NCBI GenBank assembly: GCA_963842455.1
Contig: CAWJHE010000006.1
Span: forward strand, 434,001 to 498,000
Length of the DNA: 64,000 nt
Direction: 5' to 3'
Origin: CAWJHE01 sp963842455
GTDB taxonomy: Bacteria; Chloroflexota; Anaerolineae; Anaerolineales; UBA4823
Under the pieces are notes generated by a model. It worked only from the letters and a program-made list of their open reading frames with translations. It made no database searches and had not been told where the DNA came from. A program made the translations under genes and the position numbers. Below are positions 1 through 8,550 of this stretch, piece after piece. Position 1 is the stretch's first letter. Each line of letters opens with the position of its first letter.

Positions 1-1
1 G

Positions 2-775
2 GCATATTTGCATGCAAAAAGCCAGATACTGGCTTTCCAATCTCACACGGATATGGCCGTTCTTGGGCGTGATGACACCAACGCCTGGTCTTTACGTGAG
101 CAGGCCAGGGGAAAGGTCCTTTCCTTTGGTTTATCCGAGCTGCCCGTTGGTGAATGGGGCGCTTTCTTGCAAGAAGATCAAATCTTCATCAGGCAGGATG
201 AAACACAGGCTGTTTTGCCTTTGTCCGATATTCAGTTGCGTGGTGAGCACAACTTACTGAATGTTATGGCTGCCTGTACGCTGGCTGCTGCATCAGGTAT
301 TCCTGCAAGAGCTATCCAGGCTGGTGTGCGCGGTTTTACAGGCGCCCCGCATCGATTGGAATTTGTGCGCCATTGGGGTGGCGCTGATTGGTACAACGAT
401 TCAATTGCCACAGCGCCGGAAAGAAGCATGGCTGCTATCCGCTCTTTTAATACTTCCCTGGTATTGTTGGCGGGTGGTCGGGACAAAAACCTTCCCTGGC
501 AGGATTTTGCTGATCTGGCCAGCCAACGAGTACGCTGCCTGGTGCTTTTTGGCGAAGCAGCGCCGATTATACAAAATGCCCTGCAGAACGTCCCGAAAAG
601 CGGTCTGGAAGTGATTTGTTGCACTGGCTTGCAAGCTGCCGTATCAGCGGCATCGCAGCATGTGCAGGCTGGTGATGTGGTTTTATTGTCGCCTGGTGGT
701 ACAAGTTTTGATGAGTTTAAGGATTTTGAGGAGCGTGGAAGATGTTTCGTACAGTGGGTGAACGACCTACCGTAA
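2..775 (+). CDS. murD: UDP-N-acetylmuramoyl-L-alanine--D-glutamate ligase, C-terminal part (partial at window start)
   Basis: MurD adds D-glutamate to UDP-MurNAc-L-Ala in the cytoplasmic steps of peptidoglycan synthesis, using ATP. About 258 codons are visible and the frame is open to the window edge, so the N-terminal domain and P-loop lie outside. The piece holds the end of the Mur central domain (HNLLNVMAA, the usual helix after the ATP site), the PHRLE motif, NDSIATAPE (family form NDSKATNP) and the C-terminal Rossmann-like domain with LLAGGRDKNLPW. The family is about 450 aa, so roughly the last 57 percent is here. It overlaps ftsW by 34 bp, which implies translational coupling. Family identity is secure from motifs and from its place at the head of a murD-ftsW-murG order. 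Confidence 0.95.
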   Translation, partial: AYLHAKSQILAFQSHTDMAVLGRDDTNAWSLREQARGKVLSFGLSELPVGEWGAFLQEDQIFIRQDETQAVLPLSDIQLRGEHNLLNVMAACTLAAASGIPARAIQAGVRGFTGAPHRLEFVRHWGGADWYNDSIATAPERSMAAIRSFNTSLVLLAGGRDKNLPWQDFADLASQRVRCLVLFGEAAPIIQNALQNVPKSGLEVICCTGLQAAVSAASQHVQAGDVVLLSPGGTSFDEFKDFEERGRCFVQWVNDLP

Positions 776-2073
776 ATTCGGCAAGACGGACTGGAAAAAC
801 AACTGAACCTTGGCTACAGCGAATGATTGGGTGGTTAACTGGAAGGCCCTCAAATGCTGCCCAGGCTCGTATGGTTACCAGCCAAAAAACAACATGGCTT
901 AAATTTGATGTGCCATTGCTGTTGATTGTAATTTCACTCCTGGTTTTTGGTCTTGTGATCCTTGCTTCGGCAAGCTATGATATTTCGTACAGGCATTTTG
1001 ATGACCCTTCCTTTATCTTTTTACGCCAATTGTTGTGGCTGGGTATTGGGCTCATATTCTTTGCTGTTTTCTTTCTTGTCGATTATCACCACCTTCAATT
1101 AGCTGCTTTACCTCTTATGGTTGTAACACTGATTTTGTTAGCTGCGGTAATTTTTGTGAACTTAATGAGTGGTGATGTGATGCGCGCTCTATTTTCCAAC
1201 TCTGGTCAACCATCAGAATTGGCCAAATTTGCTGTTGTGATCTATCTTGCGGTTTGGCTGCAATCGAAGGGAGAAAAGTTAAAGAGCTTTAGCTTTGGTT
1301 TCTTGCCACTGGCGATCATTATTGGGCTTGTTGCTGGTTTGATTTTTATCCAGCCCGACTTCAGCGCTGTTGCCACAGTCCTCGCCCTAGGCGGTATCAT
1401 GTTCTTCCTGGCTGGTGGAAATATGGGGCATATCGGTCTCTTTATGATGGCGACGATAGTGGTTGGATATTTTGTCGTCAGCATTACCGGAAGAGGCATG
1501 GATCGTATTATCGGTTTTTGGGAAGGGATCAAGAGCCCTATCAATGGTCCTGATCAGATTGTGAACTCTTTGAGTGCCTTTGTTGAAGGCGGTTGGTTTG
1601 GTGTAGGGGTTGGCAATTCTGAAACAAAACTGATTTACCTCCAGGTTCCCCACACCGATAGTATTTTTGCTGTGGTGGGAGCTGAAACCGGAGTCATTGG
1701 CTCTTTTGTGATGGTCTTATTATTCAGCCTGCTCCTTTGGCAGGGTATCCGGATTGCCAGACGCGCCCCCGATCCGTTGGGCATGTTGCTGGCGGGTGGA
1801 ATGACCATGTGGTTGGCTATTGAAGCCTTCTTGAATATGGCGGTTATGGTAAGTTTATTGCCTGTTACGGGTAATGCTTTACCATTTGTTAGTTTTGGTG
1901 GCTCGAACCTGGTTACATCACTGGCGGCAATTGGCGTTTTGATGAGTGTAGCGCGTTCGTCCATCCAAATCAAAGAAGAGAAAGGTACATTCTTCGATGC
2001 GGTTGTTAGTTTGCGCGGGCGGAACGGGGGGCGGCGTGTATCCAGCCCTCGCCGTACTGCAAGCCATCGCTGA
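742..2073 (+). CDS. ftsW: Septal peptidoglycan polymerase FtsW (SEDS family)
   Basis: This is a SEDS-family membrane glycosyltransferase that polymerises lipid II at the septum together with a class B PBP. It has 443 aa: a basic N-terminal tail of about 55 residues, then about ten hydrophobic segments starting at FDVPLLLIVISLLVFGLV. The family signatures are present: the conserved loop GGWFGVGVGNSETK, PHTDSIFAVVGAETG near residue 305 with the usual E in a G-E-x-G setting, and PFVSFGGSN near residue 380. The ATG at 742 lies inside murD; a later start is possible because the tail is not conserved. The C-terminus reads about 77 bp into murG in another frame. The call is firm; assignment as FtsW rather than RodA rests on the dcw context. 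Confidence 0.95.
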   Translation: MFRTVGERPTVNSARRTGKTTEPWLQRMIGWLTGRPSNAAQARMVTSQKTTWLKFDVPLLLIVISLLVFGLVILASASYDISYRHFDDPSFIFLRQLLWLGIGLIFFAVFFLVDYHHLQLAALPLMVVTLILLAAVIFVNLMSGDVMRALFSNSGQPSELAKFAVVIYLAVWLQSKGEKLKSFSFGFLPLAIIIGLVAGLIFIQPDFSAVATVLALGGIMFFLAGGNMGHIGLFMMATIVVGYFVVSITGRGMDRIIGFWEGIKSPINGPDQIVNSLSAFVEGGWFGVGVGNSETKLIYLQVPHTDSIFAVVGAETGVIGSFVMVLLFSLLLWQGIRIARRAPDPLGMLLAGGMTMWLAIEAFLNMAVMVSLLPVTGNALPFVSFGGSNLVTSLAAIGVLMSVARSSIQIKEEKGTFFDAVVSLRGRNGGRRVSSPRRTASHR

Positions 2074-3158
2074 TATGTTCTTGGTGGACCACCAGGTGGA
2101 TGACTATGCCAGGGCTCAGGCACAGGATGAATATTCTGTATTGTGGGTTGGCAGCCTGGGAGGAATGGAGCAGGATTTGGTGACAAGAGCTGGTTTGCCA
2201 TATGAAGGGATCCCTGCGGCAGGAATTCATGGTGTCGGGCTGAAAGTATTACCTGGCAACCTGGTTCGCCTGGTGCGCGGATTTTTGCATTCTAGGCAGA
2301 TCTTGAAGGAGTTTCGCCCCGACGTATTATTGTTTACCGGTGGATATGTCGCTGCTCCTATGGCATTGGCGGGCAAAAATATCCCATCGGCAGTTTATGT
2401 GCCGGATATTGAACCAGGTCTGGCGTTGAAAGCCCTGGCGAAATTTGCGGACTTGATATTATTGACAACAGAAGCTTCTCGAGCCTATTTTTCTCCCAGA
2501 TCGAAAATGCTGGTTACCGGTTATCCAACGAGACCAGAATTGAGAAAATGGAGTCTTGAAGAGGCGAATCAGGTGCTTGGATTGCAGGATGACATGCCCG
2601 TGTTGCTGGTGTTCGGTGGCAGCAGCGGGGCGCGTTCCATCAACCAGGCATTATGGGCTGTTTTACCGGAATTGTTGACCGATATGCAGATTATCCACAT
2701 CACGGGAAAACTGGATTGGGCAGAAGCAGAGCGACCGGTTGAAAGAGGTTCAGAAGCGTCTGCCAGATGAGCTAAAAGCCCGATATCATCCCTATCCTTA
2801 CTTGCATGATGAGATGGGAGCTGCCTTTACCGCTGCGAACCTGGTTGTTTCACGTGCTGGCGCTTCAGCCCTGGGAGAATTTCCTGCGTTCGGGTTACCG
2901 GCTGTATTGGTGCCTTATCCGCACGCCTGGCGTTACCAACAGGTTAATGCTGAATTCCTGGAAAAGGCTGGGGCAGCCAGAATACTGGCAGATTCCGAAA
3001 TGAAGGAAAAACTATTGCCTACCGTTCGTGAGTTGATGGGTAGTCAAGTACAGCTTGAACGGATGCGAGACCGTATGCTTGTGCTTGCCAAACCTGAGGC
3101 AGCCCGAACCATTGGACAGGCATTATTTCGCCTGGCAACCGGGGAAGGAAGGAATTAA
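1997..3158 (+). CDS. murG: UDP-GlcNAc:lipid I N-acetylglucosaminyltransferase MurG (one frameshift)
   Basis: MurG converts lipid I to lipid II on the inner face of the membrane. The ATG at 1997 gives MRLLVCAGGTGGGVYPALAV, the MurG N-terminus with its glycine-rich loop (family form GGTGGH; here the His is replaced by G-V). PEIEP-type VPDIEPGLALK, FGGSSGARSINQ and the C-terminal VSRAGASALGEFPAFGLPAVLVPYP are all present. The frame breaks between about 2732 and 2738: the first part ends in a spurious tail after KLDWAEAER, and the second resumes at LKEVQKRLPDELKARYHPY. Removing one C in the run at 2735-2736 restores one ORF of about 387 codons, normal for MurG. There is no slippery heptamer, so a sequence error or a recent mutation is more likely than programmed frameshifting. 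It overlaps ftsW by 77 bp. Confidence 0.93.
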
Positions 3159-3161
3159 GAC

Positions 3162-3710
3162 ATGATTAGTATGGTGGTTGTCTTCTATATTTTCCTGGTG
3201 ATTTTTGCCATTATGGGCTCTATGCGCGGATGGGCAAAAGAATTAATGGTGATCTTCAGCACGATCCTGGCTCTGGCTTTTCTTGCTGTGCTTGAAAACT
3301 TAACGCCAGTTGTAAGAGAAATACTTAAATCGAACGCCACGTTGCAATTTTGGGTTCGTATGGCAATTATCATCCTGGTTGTCTTTTTTGGTTACCAATC
3401 GCCAAAATTTTCGCGTATCTCGCAAGCGACCCAAAAGCGAGAGAGAATTTCAGATATTATATTGGGCTTTGTATTTGGAGGAATTAGCGGTTATTTTATT
3501 ATCGGGGCATTGTGGTATTACCTGGATGCGGCAGGATATGCAGGTTTATCAAAATATGTTATTGCTCCAAACCCTAGTGTACCCTTAGGGGAAACCGCAG
3601 AACGGATATTGGGAATACTGCCCCAGGCCTGGTTGGCAAAAGCTGGTTCCCCGAATATTTATATTGCAGTCGTACTGGCATTTATTTTTGTTATTGTTGT
3701 TTTAGTCTAG
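3162..3710 (+). CDS. CvpA-like small integral membrane protein
   Basis: This 182-aa protein is almost all hydrophobic, with four probable membrane spans near residues 1-20, 28-46, 62-78 and 103-123 plus a hydrophobic C-terminus. The N-terminal pattern, a first span followed by GSMRGWAKELMVIFSTILAL, resembles the GxxRGxxxEL segment of CvpA-family proteins, but the match is only by eye. It starts four bases after the murG stop, downstream of GGGGAAGGAAGG, which fits a ribosome binding site, so it is co-translated with murG. A CvpA-like gene between murG and murC is not part of the textbook dcw order. The C-terminus ends abruptly in IFVIVVLV. Function is unknown; a role in envelope biogenesis is inferred from position only. 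Confidence 0.6.
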   Translation: MISMVVVFYIFLVIFAIMGSMRGWAKELMVIFSTILALAFLAVLENLTPVVREILKSNATLQFWVRMAIIILVVFFGYQSPKFSRISQATQKRERISDIILGFVFGGISGYFIIGALWYYLDAAGYAGLSKYVIAPNPSVPLGETAERILGILPQAWLAKAGSPNIYIAVVLAFIFVIVVLV

Positions 3711-3732
3711 TATTGAAGAAATTGGTGATTTG

Positions 3733-5133
3733 ATGGCGCATGTGCATTTTATTGGCTTAGGTGGTGCAGGACTTTCGGCGATAGCCCTGGTCTTGTTGGA
3801 GCGCGGCTTCACTGTCAGCGGTTCTGATAGGCAAGTCTCGTCAGTGTTGGCGCGTTTGCAGCAGGCTGGAGCCAGCGTCATGTTTACCCACCAAGCCGAG
3901 AATATCCAGGGTGCAGATATCGTGGTGCGTTCATCGGCTGTCAGCGAAGATAATCTGGAAGTTCAGGCTGCACTTCAGGCTGGTATTCCAGTACTCAAGC
4001 GCTCAGAATTTTTGCGACAGTTGTTGATGGATCATCGCACGATTGCTGTGGCGGGTTCGCATGGAAAAACTACAACAACCGCGATGATCGCCTGGATGCT
4101 CTTCAAGTTGGGGTTAGACCCTTCTTATATTATCGGCAGCACATCTATTGATTTAGGACGAAATGCCCACGCTGGTTTGAGCGATTATTTTGTGATTGAG
4201 GCAGACGAATATGATGGGATGTTCCTAGGACTTTCGCCCTCAATTGCACTGGTGACCAATATTGAGCACGATCATCCGGATTGTTATCCCACGCCCGATG
4301 ATTTTTATGCAGCCTTTCAAAAGTTCACCCAAAAAATCGTGCCTGGCGGCTTGTTGGTTGCTTGTGCTGATGATCCGGGTGCTTCTCGCCTGGCTGATGA
4401 ATTTGTTGAGCAGGGTGGAAGCTGCCGGATGTATGGGTTGGATAGCCAAACTGCGAATTTTTGGGCCAGGGATATGAGCTTGAATGTATCAGGCAGTTAT
4501 GATTTTTCAGTATGGTCTCGTGATAGAGACGAACTGGCAAAGGTTTCGCTTCAGGTGCCTGGTATCCATAATGTATACAATGCTTTGGCTGCGCTATGTG
4601 TGGCTGCTCAACTGGATTTATCTTTGGAGCGATCTGCCCAAGCCTTGAGCGGTTTTCATGGTACAGGTCGTCGCTTTGAAGTACGCGGAGAACCGGGCGG
4701 TGTGGTGATTATTGATGATTATGCACATCATCCCAGTGAAATACGCACGACCCTGGCTGCGGCAAGAGCGCGCTACGGAAACCGGCAAATCTGGGCAGTC
4801 TGGCAGCCACATACATTTTCACGAACACGCATGTTGCAAGCCGAATTCTGCTCAGCATTTGAGAGTGTGGACCGGGTAATCGTGACAGAAATCTTTGCGG
4901 CGCGTGAGCTTGCCCCCGAAGATGGTTATTCCTCACAATCCCTGGTAAGCGAGATGAAGAAAAATCAGAAAATGGCTGGTAAGACGGTCGATTTCGTCGC
5001 CTCTTTGGAAGATGCAAAAAAATTCTTGCAAAATCACCTGGGGAAGGGCGATGTGGTCTTAGTGCTCTCAGCTGGAGATGCCAATCAAATTAGCGATGAA
5101 TTGATTGCAAATCCTTCATGGATGCTTGCATGA
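3733..5133 (+). CDS. murC: UDP-N-acetylmuramate--L-alanine ligase
   Basis: MurC attaches L-alanine to UDP-MurNAc, the first amino acid of the peptide stem. The product is about 466 aa, family length. Seen in order: the N-terminal Rossmann motif HFIGLGGAGLSAIA with GSD after the second strand, the ATP P-loop GSHGKTTTTAMIAWML near residue 115, EADEYDGMFL, the histidine region NIEHDHPDCY, and the C-terminal domain starting GTGRRFEVRGE and then DDYAHHPSEI. A TTG one codon upstream (3730) could also start it; the ATG at 3733 is preferred. Order murG-cvpA-like-murC-murB matches a dcw operon. Identity is secure. Confidence 0.96.
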   Translation: MAHVHFIGLGGAGLSAIALVLLERGFTVSGSDRQVSSVLARLQQAGASVMFTHQAENIQGADIVVRSSAVSEDNLEVQAALQAGIPVLKRSEFLRQLLMDHRTIAVAGSHGKTTTTAMIAWMLFKLGLDPSYIIGSTSIDLGRNAHAGLSDYFVIEADEYDGMFLGLSPSIALVTNIEHDHPDCYPTPDDFYAAFQKFTQKIVPGGLLVACADDPGASRLADEFVEQGGSCRMYGLDSQTANFWARDMSLNVSGSYDFSVWSRDRDELAKVSLQVPGIHNVYNALAALCVAAQLDLSLERSAQALSGFHGTGRRFEVRGEPGGVVIIDDYAHHPSEIRTTLAAARARYGNRQIWAVWQPHTFSRTRMLQAEFCSAFESVDRVIVTEIFAARELAPEDGYSSQSLVSEMKKNQKMAGKTVDFVASLEDAKKFLQNHLGKGDVVLVLSAGDANQISDELIANPSWMLA

Positions 5134-5156
5134 CGGAGCTTTTTGGGAGAGAAGAT

Positions 5157-5357
5157 ATGCCTGATAAAAAACGAAACTATGACTCTGATACTTTGAGCAT
5201 TGCGAATCTCAATTTGAGGCAGAACCAGGCGCCAGATTCTCTAAATTCACGCGATGGAAGTAAAAGAAAAGGATCAACCTGGAAAACTGGGCAAAAAGAC
5301 TCGAAATTTATGTATGATTTGATCCAGCGCATTATTGAAAAGATGAAAGATGCTTAA
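5157..5357 (+). CDS. Small basic protein of unknown function between murC and murB
   Basis: This ORF encodes 66 aa from an ATG preceded by GGGAGAGAAG, a plausible ribosome binding site; the open frame extends upstream to 5118 inside murC, but that start is less likely. The protein is hydrophilic and rich in Lys, Arg, Asn and Asp, with a serine- and glycine-containing middle and an amphipathic-looking C-terminal helix (FMYDLIQRIIEKMKDA). There is no signal peptide or membrane segment. It abuts murB directly, the stop codon being followed at once by TTG-ATG. I do not recognise a family. It could be a dcw-specific small protein or a non-functional spacer ORF; the tight fit and good ribosome site favour a real gene. 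Confidence 0.5.
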   Translation: MPDKKRNYDSDTLSIANLNLRQNQAPDSLNSRDGSKRKGSTWKTGQKDSKFMYDLIQRIIEKMKDA

Positions 5358-5360
5358 TTG

Positions 5361-6332
5361 ATGACGAATATTGTGAGAACAGATCTGTATTGGCCGTTGA
5401 AAGATGCTTTTGGGGAACGCCTGCTTCCAGGTGTCCCATTAGCGCGCTTTACGGCAGCTCGCCTGGGTGGAGCAGCAGACCTGTTTTTAGAAGCACAATC
5501 TGTTGAAGAGCTTGTTCGTGCAATTTCAATTTGTTGGGAAAAAGAAATTCCCTGTCTTTTATTAGGTGGTGGTTCCAATTTACTGGTAAGTGATACTGGT
5601 GTGCGCGGCCTGGTAATCTTGAATAGAGCTAGAAACGTTCGTTTTAATGAAGATCCACATTCTCCAACTGTTTGGGCAGAATCAGGCGCAAATTTTGGAT
5701 TGGTTGCCCGACAGGCAGCTCAACGCGGTTGGTCTGGACTCGAATGGGCAGCCGGTATTCCTGGAACGATTGGCGGTGCAGTCGTTGGGAATGCAGGCGC
5801 GCACGGCGGAGATATGGCCGGAAACCTGATCGTGGCAGAAATCTTGCATCTTTCTAAAGAAGATGCGGGAGTGAATTACAGGCGTGAAGAATGGTCCGTG
5901 GAAAAAATGGCTTACGCTTACCGGAGCAGTATCTTGAAACGGATACCGGATCAAGGGGTAGTCTTGTCAGCATTGCTGCACTTGCAGCCTGGTGACCCTG
6001 AAACAATCCTGGAAAAGATGGATGAGTTGACAGCCTACCGCAAACGGACCCAACCGCCTGGTGCAAGCATGGGTTCTATGTTCAAAAATCCTCCTGGGGA
6101 TTATGCTGGTCGATTAATCGAAGCCGCAGGCCTTAAAGGTAGTCGCCAGGGAAATGTGCAGATCAGTAAGCTGCATGCGAATTTTTTTATCAATGATGGT
6201 CAGGCAACTTCTGCAGATGTTTACAGGCTGATCAGGAAAGCTCAAGAGGCAGTATTGCAGCAGTTTGGCATTTCATTGGAACTGGAGATTGAATTGGTTG
6301 GTGATTGGCAACAGGCAGGTCTGGATGAGTAA
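5361..6332 (+). CDS. murB: UDP-N-acetylenolpyruvoylglucosamine reductase
   Basis: MurB reduces UDP-GlcNAc-enolpyruvate to UDP-MurNAc with NADPH and FAD. The protein is about 323 aa. The FAD-binding part shows GGGSNLLVSDTGVRG near residue 70 and GLEWAAGIPGTIGGAVVGNAG with the conserved AGIPG; YAYRSSILK follows. The C-terminal substrate domain has GASMGSMFKNPPGDYAGRLIE, where the Ser of GSMF is the expected proton donor, and ends in the Glu-containing LELEIELVG. The segment pattern is that of the shorter type II MurB. It overlaps the next gene, ddl, by eight bases. Start choice is ATG 5361; a TTG at 5358 precedes it in frame. Confidence 0.95.
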   Translation: MTNIVRTDLYWPLKDAFGERLLPGVPLARFTAARLGGAADLFLEAQSVEELVRAISICWEKEIPCLLLGGGSNLLVSDTGVRGLVILNRARNVRFNEDPHSPTVWAESGANFGLVARQAAQRGWSGLEWAAGIPGTIGGAVVGNAGAHGGDMAGNLIVAEILHLSKEDAGVNYRREEWSVEKMAYAYRSSILKRIPDQGVVLSALLHLQPGDPETILEKMDELTAYRKRTQPPGASMGSMFKNPPGDYAGRLIEAAGLKGSRQGNVQISKLHANFFINDGQATSADVYRLIRKAQEAVLQQFGISLELEIELVGDWQQAGLDE

Positions 6333-7458
6333 ATTGCGATTGGGTGTCCTTTTTGGTGGCCGGTCGGGGGAACATGAAGTTTCCTTGATGTCTGCGCGCT
6401 CTGTCTTGACTGCAGTTGATTTGGATAAGTATTCGGTTACCCAAATTGGAATTACCCATGATGGGGAATGGTTGGTTGGGGATGGCGTTTTGGAAGCTTT
6501 TGAGACAAACCACCTGGACCCATTGTTTGCGGCAACCTTGCTGCCTGACCCTACCCGCTCAGGCGTTTATCGTATTCAAGGTTTCCGACCAGATGAGACA
6601 TTGACGCCTCTGCAGGATTTGGATGTCATTTTTCCTGTTTTACATGGCACGTTTGGTGAGGATGGTACTTTACAGGGCCTGTTTGAAATGGCTGGCATTG
6701 CTTATGTTGGTGCAGGCGTTTTAGGGTCAGCATTAGGCATGGACAAAGGTGTTTTCAAAGATGTCATGCGGGCTCACCAGATACCGGTCCTGGAGTCGTT
6801 TGTTGCTACTCGTAAAGAAATAGAAAACGACCTGGAAGACGTCATCTTACGTGCTAGAAAATTAGCGCCTTTTCCGTTGTTTGTAAAACCAGCCAACCTG
6901 GGTTCATCGGTAGGGATAACCAAATGTCGCTCGGCCTCAGACCTGATGGAGGGACTGGTTGAAGCTGCTCGTTTTGATCGTAGGGTATTGGTGGAGCGCG
7001 GGATAGATGCCCGGGAAATTGAGATTAGTGTTCTGGGTAATGAGACCCCACAGGCATCTGTTCCTGGAGAAATCCTGCCCAGTCGCGAATTCTATTCTTA
7101 CGAGGCTAAGTACTTGGATAACACTTCAGGTCTGATCATCCCAGCGCCAATTTCTTCTGAATTGACAGCCCAGGTACAGGATTATGCGCTTAGAGCCTAC
7201 CAGGCAATTGATTGTTCTGGTATGGCACGGGTTGATTTTCTACTTGAGAAGGAAAACACGTCGAAAGGTCCAGAAGCCAGGCTTTATCTTAACGAGGTTA
7301 ATACTATCCCGGGTTTTACACAGATCAGTATGTATCCGAAGTTATGGCAGGCAAGTGGAATGTCTTATTCAGCGCTCATAGATCGCTTGATTGAGTTGGC
7401 GCTTGAAAGAAAAACTGACCGTGACAGGACAGAACGACGATACCGGAGGGAAAGCTAA
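6325..7458 (+). CDS. ddl: D-alanine--D-alanine ligase
   Basis: Ddl makes the D-Ala-D-Ala dipeptide used by MurF. This is an ATP-grasp enzyme of 377 aa. The N-terminus LRLGVLFGGRSGEHEVSLMS is diagnostic, including the Glu in HEVS that contacts the substrate. Later come FPVLHGTFGEDGTLQGL, the ATP-grasp segment FPLFVKPANLGSSVGITK, and LYLNEVNTIPGFTQISMYPK, which supplies metal ligands and the omega-like substrate loop. The frame is open farther upstream (6265) inside murB, but the ATG at 6325, overlapping the murB stop, gives the conserved start. The residue after IPGFT is Q rather than the common E or S; this is not enough to predict D-lactate use. Co-transcribed with murB and ftsQ. Confidence 0.95.
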   Translation: MSKLRLGVLFGGRSGEHEVSLMSARSVLTAVDLDKYSVTQIGITHDGEWLVGDGVLEAFETNHLDPLFAATLLPDPTRSGVYRIQGFRPDETLTPLQDLDVIFPVLHGTFGEDGTLQGLFEMAGIAYVGAGVLGSALGMDKGVFKDVMRAHQIPVLESFVATRKEIENDLEDVILRARKLAPFPLFVKPANLGSSVGITKCRSASDLMEGLVEAARFDRRVLVERGIDAREIEISVLGNETPQASVPGEILPSREFYSYEAKYLDNTSGLIIPAPISSELTAQVQDYALRAYQAIDCSGMARVDFLLEKENTSKGPEARLYLNEVNTIPGFTQISMYPKLWQASGMSYSALIDRLIELALERKTDRDRTERRYRRES

Positions 7459-7460
7459 TC

Positions 7461-8504
7461 ATGTCCGTAACAGAACGCAAATCTCGGCGTATTACGGAAC
7501 CCAGCCGCAAGCGATCGGATGTCAACCGGCCGACCAAGCCGGTGAGCGTCAGACGTTCTTCGAAAACCAGCAAGGCTGGTGAATTACCTGTAATGGCACG
7601 TGCTTCGACTTATGGCGCTATGCCGAAAATAAAACCACGCAAGAAGGTGAAACGCAGGTTTGATGTTTTGGTTAATTCAGATGGGGCTGAAATGCGCTTG
7701 CCAGCGCTTCCGCAGGTTAACCTGGATTGGCGTTTACTTTCTCTGGTATTGGCAGCAGTGCTTGGTTTTGGTTTGTACCAGATTTTAACAATGCCCTGGT
7801 TCCGGGTTAGAGATGTGCAAATCAATGGTTTGGAGCATGTATCCCTTGCTCAAATTGAGAATACCTTAGAAATGTCTGAAAAATTGGTTTTCACTCTGGA
7901 TCCTGTTGAAATCAAAGAAACGTTACTGGCGACTTATCCGGAATTTTCACAAGTTGATGTCTCCGTAAATATTCCCAATACGGTTGCGATAACCGTTACT
8001 GAACGAACACCGGTTCTCATTTGGCGCATGGCAGGAAGATCCAACCTGATTGATGCGGAAGGTATGCCGTTTTCCTTACGTGAGAATTTCCCAGTAATCG
8101 ATTTGCCTGTAGTACAAGCCGAGGAATTTGTCACCACACAGGCAGAGCCGGTGTTAACGGCAGAAGATCTCAGCTTCCTTGAGCAACTCTTTGGACAACT
8201 TCCTCCAGAATTACTGGTGAAACCAGGTGTACAGCCGATGATTTCTCCGGTGATGGTTGAAGCAGTATTGCAGTTAAGTGAAGTTGCACCTCTTGGGGCG
8301 AATCTCGTCTATACGACTGCGCACGGTCTGGGATGGCAGGATCAAAATGGTTGGTTTGTTTACTTTGGAAACGCTGAAGAGATTTATATGAAATATGCTG
8401 TCTACGAAGCGTTGCAGAAACAGATTAAGAAGGATGGTTTGAAACCTTCTTATATTAGTGTGGAGCATGTCCATGCACCATACTATCGCCTGGAAGCAGA
8501 ATAA
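7461..8504 (+). CDS. ftsQ: Cell division protein FtsQ/DivIB (POTRA domain)
   Basis: FtsQ/DivIB is a bitopic membrane protein that links early and late divisome proteins. It has 347 aa. The first 88 or so residues form a long basic cytoplasmic tail rich in Arg, Lys and Ser. One membrane span lies at about 91-109 (RLLSLVLAAVLGFGLYQIL). The extracytoplasmic POTRA domain follows, starting MPWFRVRDVQINGLEHVSLAQIE and running to about residue 185 (NTVAITVTERTPVLIWR), then the FtsQ beta domain. The long tail is unusual in length compared with Proteobacterial FtsQ but is common in DivIB-like proteins. The start is two bases after the ddl stop. Context (ddl before, ftsA after) supports the call. Confidence 0.92.
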   Translation: MSVTERKSRRITEPSRKRSDVNRPTKPVSVRRSSKTSKAGELPVMARASTYGAMPKIKPRKKVKRRFDVLVNSDGAEMRLPALPQVNLDWRLLSLVLAAVLGFGLYQILTMPWFRVRDVQINGLEHVSLAQIENTLEMSEKLVFTLDPVEIKETLLATYPEFSQVDVSVNIPNTVAITVTERTPVLIWRMAGRSNLIDAEGMPFSLRENFPVIDLPVVQAEEFVTTQAEPVLTAEDLSFLEQLFGQLPPELLVKPGVQPMISPVMVEAVLQLSEVAPLGANLVYTTAHGLGWQDQNGWFVYFGNAEEIYMKYAVYEALQKQIKKDGLKPSYISVEHVHAPYYRLEAE

Positions 8505-8550
8505 GTGATGTCCAGGTATCAACAAATTCTAAAGGGTAGAGGTCGTCTCA

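Noticed and set aside
2725..2745. Programmed ribosomal frameshift in murG
   Set aside because: No X-XXY-YYZ slippery site, no downstream structure, and other genes show the same type of indel.
6265..6324. Longer N-terminus for ddl inside murB
   Set aside because: The conserved Ddl start follows ATG 6325, which overlaps the murB stop.
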